A stretch of DNA of 64,000 nt from Cylicocyclus nassatus (lineage: Eukaryota > Nematoda > Chromadorea > Rhabditida > Strongylidae), in assembly GCA_958299035.1 (NCBI GenBank), contig CATQJL010000326.1:2804232-2868231 (forward strand). The letters are read 5' to 3'. The notes under the pieces are model-generated. The model did no database searches. It was not told the DNA's origin and was given only the letters and a program-made list of their open reading frames with translations. The translations under genes and the position numbers were made by a program. Each line of letters begins with the position of its first letter. Positions within the stretch are counted from its first letter, which is position 1. Shown piece by piece: positions 58,190-64,000 of the stretch.

Positions 58190-60750
58190 ATTTTCCTCGA
58201 TTCTTTGATCTGCGAATGTCCTGAAACCTTCGACAAACTGCAGAACTTTCCAATTAGTAGTCAACTTTGAACCACTTTGCAAGCGTCGGCCATGCATAAA
58301 ATTGCTTTTTCAAAGTTTCTTTCGCTACACTTCTGTTTCCTTACCCTCCCAATCCCATCATTTCTGGAAGTATTCAGCCAATGTTAGATCCACAACAATT
58401 TTCCCGGTCGTGCTATACCTTTACTCATCGCAGCTGATTTCTCGTTTCTGGTTTCTTCGCTTCACTATGTCACCGTCATATTCTATATGAAGTTAAGTTC
58501 ACGATCTCTAAATCTTTGGTAGGAACTTCGGCTTTGTTGATAGGAGCAGGTACGATATGCCTGATCTTTTCCAAAATCAAAATTGGAGCCATCTAAGTTT
58601 TCTGGGTAGAATACTCAAATTACTACGTTCTCTGATGGAACATCAGGTGTTTGGCATATGTCACGATAGCAAGGCGGAAAATGGGAAGAAGGGGTTGAAA
58701 TTGCTTAGGAGAAGCAAAATGTGGTGCAGATTCAGCTGGGAAAGGTGGGAAAATTTGAGCAGATTATGTTAAAATATATCTCAGATAGATGTTTGCTGTT
58801 TGATCTGTCTCCTTCTTACACAACACATGACTCCTTTTCTTCTTTCTCAGTTCCTTGAAATCTACTCTTCTACCAAAGTCATGAAGTTTTATGAGGAACT
58901 TATAGGACTATGGCCATATGAAGATGGGGATTTTCAACGCGGTTGCCAATCTACTATCCAGGACTTACCTGAAGTAATACAACAACTAACTTGTCTACTA
59001 CTCTATGCACTTTCAAGGCTGTTTTTAGGTCGTAAAGCGCAAAATTCAAGTTTAGATGTTGCTTGTCAAGCCGAGCAAGTTTGCAAGAACCTTTGTTGTG
59101 TGTTCAGCCTGCTTTCGTAGCACTCTGTTCAGCTTGCCTTGCTATAGATCAACTGTACGAGGTTCTTTTTCCTGGTTATCCGGGAAAAGTTTGAAAACAG
59201 TGTGAGTATGAGAAGACAGTGGAGTATCAATTACTTTTTGTTGTTAGTTAGGTCCAATTGGTTTGCGACTCTTAAACCCTGCCTCGACGTTCTTCCCGAT
59301 CAATGTTATGCGTGCCTTTTCCGTCCGGCTTAGTTCTAGAAATATCCTTATTTATTTTGGCAAAGATCGTTCTCTTGGATTCTTGTACTGTCACAGGATG
59401 CCGCATTTTGTCCTGCTAAGTTTCTTTTGTAAAATTAATTTCTCTTTGATTTGGGTCTTTCTTCCGATATTGAAAACTAAAATTTTGATAATGAAAAGCT
59501 AGCACGCACGGTTTCCCATTATTTCCGATGGGGAGGCTATTACAGATTTTTCCCACAACGGACTTGGATCCGCTTTTCATACGTTTCTCTAGATTTGTAT
59601 ACATATCTCAAAGGGCTCTCTCTAATTGAATACTGGAAACTGATCAACTTTGATTTTCCTTCAAAGTAATCCGCATAAACTCTTGTCTCCGCTTTGCTTT
59701 CTGGAGAATCAAAAGTAATGAGCATTTTCAGTCTGTGGTTCGTTCTCAGTCACTCTATGGATAATCGTTAGCTATCGCGGATTAGCATGTGTATTGCTGT
59801 TCTACAGAGCCGTCTGCTTTTCTAAATCCTACCATTTGGTACACCGCAAGATACAAGTAAATCAGTTCTACTGCTGTCAGGGCCGAGATGATATCTGCGA
59901 CGATGCAAATCTCTCAGTGATCTCCCAGTTAATTCTTGCGCGCCATCCCCAGCTTTGTTCCAGAAATTCTTGTATCGGCATGACGAATAACTTGATACTT
60001 GTGTGTCAACAAATCCCATATTATCAAAGACTGAATGTTCACTGTCTTACGGTTTTGTTTCCTGGTCGATATCGTCTAATTCTTTTTGGAATTGCATCTT
60101 TCCGCCTGGTACAGTATTTTCGGCTATGAAAAGCTGGCAATCCCAATTTTTCATTTTTTCAAGGGAAGAACTAAAAAGTACACATATAATTTGAGAGTGT
60201 CTCCAAATTATTGGTCTATATATCTAGTCTCCTGCGAAATAAGTTTTGACTACAATACTCAAATTTCTTTGACATGCTCAGAAGTGTTTTTGTATTTTAT
60301 ACGTAGATTTCGCGATAGTTTCTTTTTTAAGGAAACTTTCGCGAAATCTACGAAGGCGAAGGTTATACCTATGCTCAAGTAGTAGCTTTTGTATACTTTA
60401 CTTATGGCCTAAAAATTTAACTTAGTGTTTTAGTCCGGCAGACTCTGCTATCTGTCGTAGTCAAGGACGCTGAATGGTCCACTTCATAAGAGCACGGTGC
60501 TGATTGGTCCGCTAGCTAGAGTGCAATCTGGATCGCAGTCTAAAACTGTTTTTCGGTTATGAAGCAATCATAAGAACTGTCGTTTGGGCAATGGTTTAGC
60601 TAAAGTGACTCTAGTATCTGGAACTCAGAGAATAAAATTCCAGATCTATTCATCAAACGTTAGATGATGAAAGTGTATTCGTGACGCAGTGCGCAGCCAA
60701 GTAAGCTCTTGTGAAATTCCCCTTATAAATTGTTGTTTCAGACAAATGCT
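58190..60750 (+). repeat. Segmental duplication, copy B, with extra internal DNA
   Basis: Collinear with 54276-55790 up to about 59260, and again at about 60420-60700 (TAGTCCGGCAGACTCTGCTA). Between these lies about 1.1 kb absent from copy A, containing two units of a triplicated sequence. An open frame of 106 codons (58800-59120) is disrupted in copy A, and the differences do not spare codon positions, so I treat the unit as a non-coding duplication or a decayed gene. Confidence 0.7.
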
Positions 60751-61400
60751 TTGAACCTAATTTGTTTGAATTTTTCGATTTTTTCTTATATACTCTAATT
60801 TTTGGTTCAGTGTACAAGCGATTGAACATCGCATGTGTGTAATTTGCTTACCGCGATATAAAAGGCCATACAAAAATAATTAGTTGGCTTCTCAAAGGAC
60901 ATGCAAGGAGCAGCTTTAATTGCTGTGTTCAAGTTGCTTCTCTTAGTTGCGAACCTGGGCAGCGGTTCGTTTTCAGTCACGAGTCTAGGAAAATCATGAA
61001 CCATCACGGACAACAGGTGTATCGCCTTGTTCTATATAGCCATCTGCTACCCAAGTCCTACAAGTATTGTGAAGTTAGGAAGTAGATCATTTTTGTTGCT
61101 GTGGGGTCCGCGATAATATGAATGGTTACAAACCGCTATGATCTTCTCAGTCAATGTCTTTCGCGCCTTTTTCACCTGGCCATGTTCTAGAAATACCTTT
61201 ATCGACACGATGAAAAACTTTGTACCATGGACTTTCACGAGAGGCTCAGCATCGTCTGCTCCATGTCCCACTATTTTCCTTTTGCTTATATATATTGGCA
61301 ATTTTTTTGAACTTCGGTCTTCCCTCTGATCCCGAGAACTAATTCCTTTTACGAAAAGCTGAGACGTACTTCAATCTTTATTTTTCGTGAATGAACCGAA
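59283..61400. repeat. Diverged three-unit repeat (about 59.28, 59.93 and 61.14 kb)
   Basis: Three sections share TCAATGT...CGCGCCTTTT.C...TGTTCTAGAAAT-type sequence followed by a GAAAAGCTG block about 200 bp later: 59283-59500, 59925-60140 and 61140-61350. Two of them are preceded by a GGTTCGTTCTCAGTCAC-type block (about 59738, 60964). On the minus strand short stretches align as protein-like ladders, but frames are not conserved across the three. It may be a decayed tandem gene family or a non-coding repeat. Confidence 0.5.
60302..60352. repeat. Near-perfect 21 bp hairpin
   Basis: CGTAGATTTCGCGATAGTTTC, an 8 nt T-rich loop, then the complement ending TCGCGAAATCTACG. One mismatch in the stem. 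No related copy was seen in this window. Stem length would suit a short structured RNA, but no other evidence supports a gene. Confidence 0.6.
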
Positions 61401-62080
61401 AGAAGAGGTTGTAAAACGTAAGATAATTTTTTACCGAACACTACAGAGCTAATTGTACTTTATGAATTTGTCTATAGAAATTCTCTGTCAATCACATTCT
61501 ACATGTAGCAAAACAACTAAATCCGTTGAACTCTGAATTTTGATTTCGCCTGAGTCTGATGTTTTGTCGCATCGCTTTTTGGAGGGTTTCTCCTATTACT
61601 GGCAGCTGTAACAGTCGAAGAAAATTGAACAATAATTAAGCTTTCCTTTTGAGAAAAATTATTGAGTAAGTGCTCCTCTTAAAGATCAAATGCCTAAATA
61701 AACGAGCCTAAACCTCTCGCTTCTTTTAATGCCTTTGTGACTGAGAACACGGTCTGATATACTCTGAACAACTGACATTGTGCATCGCTGCTATAACAGT
61801 ACTTTTTTATGGTGTTTGTCTGACAAATAATTTATCAAATTCTATAATTAGTCCAGGTATATCTTCTTGGCATTCATGATGGATTAAGAGCTTCACGAAC
61901 TCCTGTCTGTAAAATAGAACTCGAAATTGAGTTTCTCCTTCTTTCTTCCCATGGAATTTTTCTCCAAGCGGAGGAACGAATTCCTAATACTTCATGCAAA
62001 TTGTACAACTAATGTAATCGTTCCATACTCTCAACTTTGAGAGAGAGAGCAACCATGAAGGAAAAACATCAGTGTTTCAG

Positions 62081-62131
62081 GTGGCTGTTATCAGAGAGGA
62101 AATCAAACTTTATCAGGTCGATATATGGGAG
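62081..62131 (+). CDS. Isolated small exon candidate
   Basis: AGTGTTTCAG acceptor, 17 open codons (VAVIREEIKLYQVDIWE) and GAG|GTGAGA donor. An exon-like stretch just upstream from 61857 (TAGTCCAG acceptor; ...GIHDGLRASRTPVCK...) also reads well, but its phase does not join this one directly. No family recognised. Confidence 0.2.
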
Positions 62132-62713
62132 GTGAGATTTACTTATCTACTGTTCATGTAAACATGGCTTGATAATATAACACTCCTCCCGGCATTTTGG
62201 CAGTTTCTCAGTGATGGAAAAATGTGCTAAAGTAACCAATCATTTGTCTGTCTACACTTTTGTAGGTGTGTTCATTGCTGTATCTATAGTTGCTAGATCT
62301 CGTTTAGGACACGGAAGTCGCGTAATAAGAATCTACTCGGATGGAATCAACAATCAAGGTACCACAGCGGCAAGTGGGCCTACGGACCAACGAGGTAGGC
62401 CCCTTTGCTCGTTTTTGCCACATGGGTCATCCGTACCTTCCGATGGTCCTCTGTTATCTGGAAACAATATGCGGCTCCTTTCCTTCGACAAATGGTAATT
62501 GTCCGTGAATTCCCCACGACTTAGGTTCAGAATTGGCTCTGTTTATGGGTCAAGTCAGTGATGTAGCTTGCAAAACTGGGATTAAACGACGTAGAAGAAT
62601 AGGGTTGGTGTAGGAAAATGTGCATATCTCGCATTTCTCTTCTTCAGCATCATGTTCAGTATAGTATTGTTGGGCAGACTCTGTGCACGTTTTCAGAATA
62701 TGTGATGGAAGTA

Positions 62714-63571
62714 CTAGGTTGGTGCAGTAATGATGCGTATCTGGAAGGGCATGCTCAGGACAAATTTCTTCTATTTTTTTCCGAAATAGGTTTCTTAGAG
62801 TATCTAAAAGCTCTCCACGCTCTGTGAACAAGATATCATCACTGTTATGGCCTTATCTATCGAAATATCGTTCGGCTCTGATCAAGTACCCTCAGAACCA
62901 ATTTTATTTTCGTTTACTTCTCCAGCTAGGTTTACGCTTCATCTTGACGGTAGCTTTCTCGGTGATTGTAACGTAATAGAAGGCGTTCTTTTCGATATAC
63001 TGGAAATGATAAATTTCGGTAAAGTCTCCTGCACGATCGCCCGGGTTGTTGTAGGTTGAACGCACGCGGGCGTGCCTGCAACGCGGCTACCGTGCGGGCG
63101 CTGTGATGACTCATGCGCGCGAATGCCAATGTTAGTCCGCAGAAGACACGCGCGCGGGTGCTCACTCATTCCGGAGATTCTGTGCAGTCAACTATACTAT
63201 ACTATTATTCCAAGCAAAAAAGTGGCTACGATCGCTTGTGTCCGTAAGCGGTTAGGCAGAGGATCGTTTATCACTCCCAAAACTAGTCATACTTTTGTTG
63301 TAGTTTTGATCTACGCCTACACGATAAGCTATTCTGCAGCCATGTCATTGAGTGAGAGATTTACGATCTGTCTAAAATAATATTTTCGGTAGAAAACTTC
63401 ATTAGTTTGTCTAATGTGTTTCGTTTGCGATATCACTATAGTTAAATGTGTACTAAGTTGAAAAATATTCGGGGCTTTTGATGCTTCTCTCATTTGGTTG
63501 TGTATGTTTGTAAAAGGTTTTAGCTAGTTGAATTGAGTTTTCGTAACATGCATCTATATTGCACCAACCAA
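62714..63571. mobile_element. Possible mariner-like element
   Basis: Left CTAGGTTGGTGCAGTAATGA with TA in front (62712-62713); right complement GGTTGGTGCAATATAGATGC. The ends match each other and the terminus of 29112-29822. The interior contains a GC-rich patch at 63050-63170. The right boundary lacks a clear TA, so the pairing of the two ends is a suggestion. Confidence 0.35.
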
Positions 63572-64000
63572 ATGCATCGCTAGCTTGACCCTATCGCAGT
63601 CATGGCTTGACAGAGGATGATCGACTACACTTTGATTTGACGCAACCTGTACATTCGTTTAGTTCTGCTCGAATGTGTGTCAAAATCTTTTTTGTTGGCT
63701 GTGTGTGAAACACAGGGTTTTCCAATGGGTAGCAATGTTACCCGAAGCCACCTGGAACCGGAGTCAGCTGCCAACCTCAAAAGCCGCGTGGCTACACAGG
63801 AATTGCGCTGTTGTTCAGAATCTTCACTAAACGGTCGTAGAGTGCGAATCTTTCCTACTGTCGAAACGTCAAAAAATAAAGTTTGCCACAATGCCTTTTT
63901 TTTGCCGACACAATCGAATAAGGTTTGCTGAACTCGGTTGCTATCACACGCCTAAGTTAGTATCTAGTTTAAAAAAGGCCCTAAAAGTAGGGCATCGGTG

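Noticed and set aside
58800..59120. 106-codon plus frame in duplication copy B
   Set aside because: The homologous stretch in copy A is frameshifted and stopped, and differences fall at all codon positions.
62211..62498. 95-codon plus frame with a short GGGCCTAC/GTAGGCCC hairpin inside
   Set aside because: No recognisable domain and no connecting exon in phase.
1..64000. Search for CRISPR arrays, rRNA, prokaryotic operons and phage-like gene clusters
   Set aside because: The DNA is eukaryotic (spliced genes, mariner-like elements). No regularly spaced short direct repeats or rRNA landmarks were seen.

Overview
The window looks like AT-rich nuclear DNA of a nematode. The indications are many short exons with TTTCAG-type acceptors and GTAAGT/GTGAGT donors, introns often under 100 bp, very dense Tc1/mariner-like inverted-repeat elements bounded by TA, and 9-11 nt G/C homopolymer runs. 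A clade V (strongylid or hookworm-like) parasite is my best guess, by general resemblance only. I found no rRNA, convincing tRNA, spliced leader gene or CRISPR array.

Two genes can be named by comparing hand-spliced exons with known families. (1) 38166-41698, plus strand: a seven-transmembrane neuropeptide receptor of the sex peptide receptor / myoinhibitory peptide receptor family (nematode SPRR type). Ten consecutive exons in consistent phase give 394 residues; the extracellular N-terminus and start codon are missing. (2) 47706-53897, plus strand: a complete 11-exon TCAIM orthologue (T-cell activation inhibitor, mitochondrial), 459 residues. A third multi-exon gene lies on the plus strand at about 8150-11596. 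Its last exons join cleanly, but I do not recognise the family. Several isolated exon candidates are listed at lower confidence (12832-13155 plus; 46462-46252 minus; 25169-24894 minus; 21613-21382 minus; 23681-23839 plus).

Most of the rest is repeats. At least seven inverted-repeat families can be separated by eye. (a) TTAGGTCG long-arm elements: 1667-2681, 4524-5481, about 6965-7480, 55792-56410. (b) CAGGGTGTCCCA elements: about 5600-6150, 11809-12463, about 22595-23256, 27357-28043. (c) TTAGGTTG-type mariner-like elements: 24226-24826, 29112-29822, 40149-40659, about 62714-63571. (d) A roughly 200 bp element ending in CAGGGCTC: 6634-6832, 8746-8962, 20310-20518. (e) Elements ending in AAGGCAGCGTCCA: 39043-39375, 42757-43096, 51971-52118. 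(f) A 160 bp GC-rich fold-back: 44419-44583 and 51199-51356. (g) Unique GC-rich fold-backs: 19474-19731, 25381-25652, 41419-41585, 41834-42040, 52170-52371, 56768-56953, 57487-57880. A near-perfect 545 bp palindrome occupies the left edge.

The right-hand 10 kb (54.2-61.4 kb) is a diverged segmental duplication containing a shorter triplicated unit and an ATTCGAAT-rich satellite-like stretch. The introns of both named genes hold several of these elements, including a set of nested palindromes in the last TCAIM intron. These repeat structures, together with the unrecognised gene at 8.1-11.6 kb, are the least ordinary content of the window.
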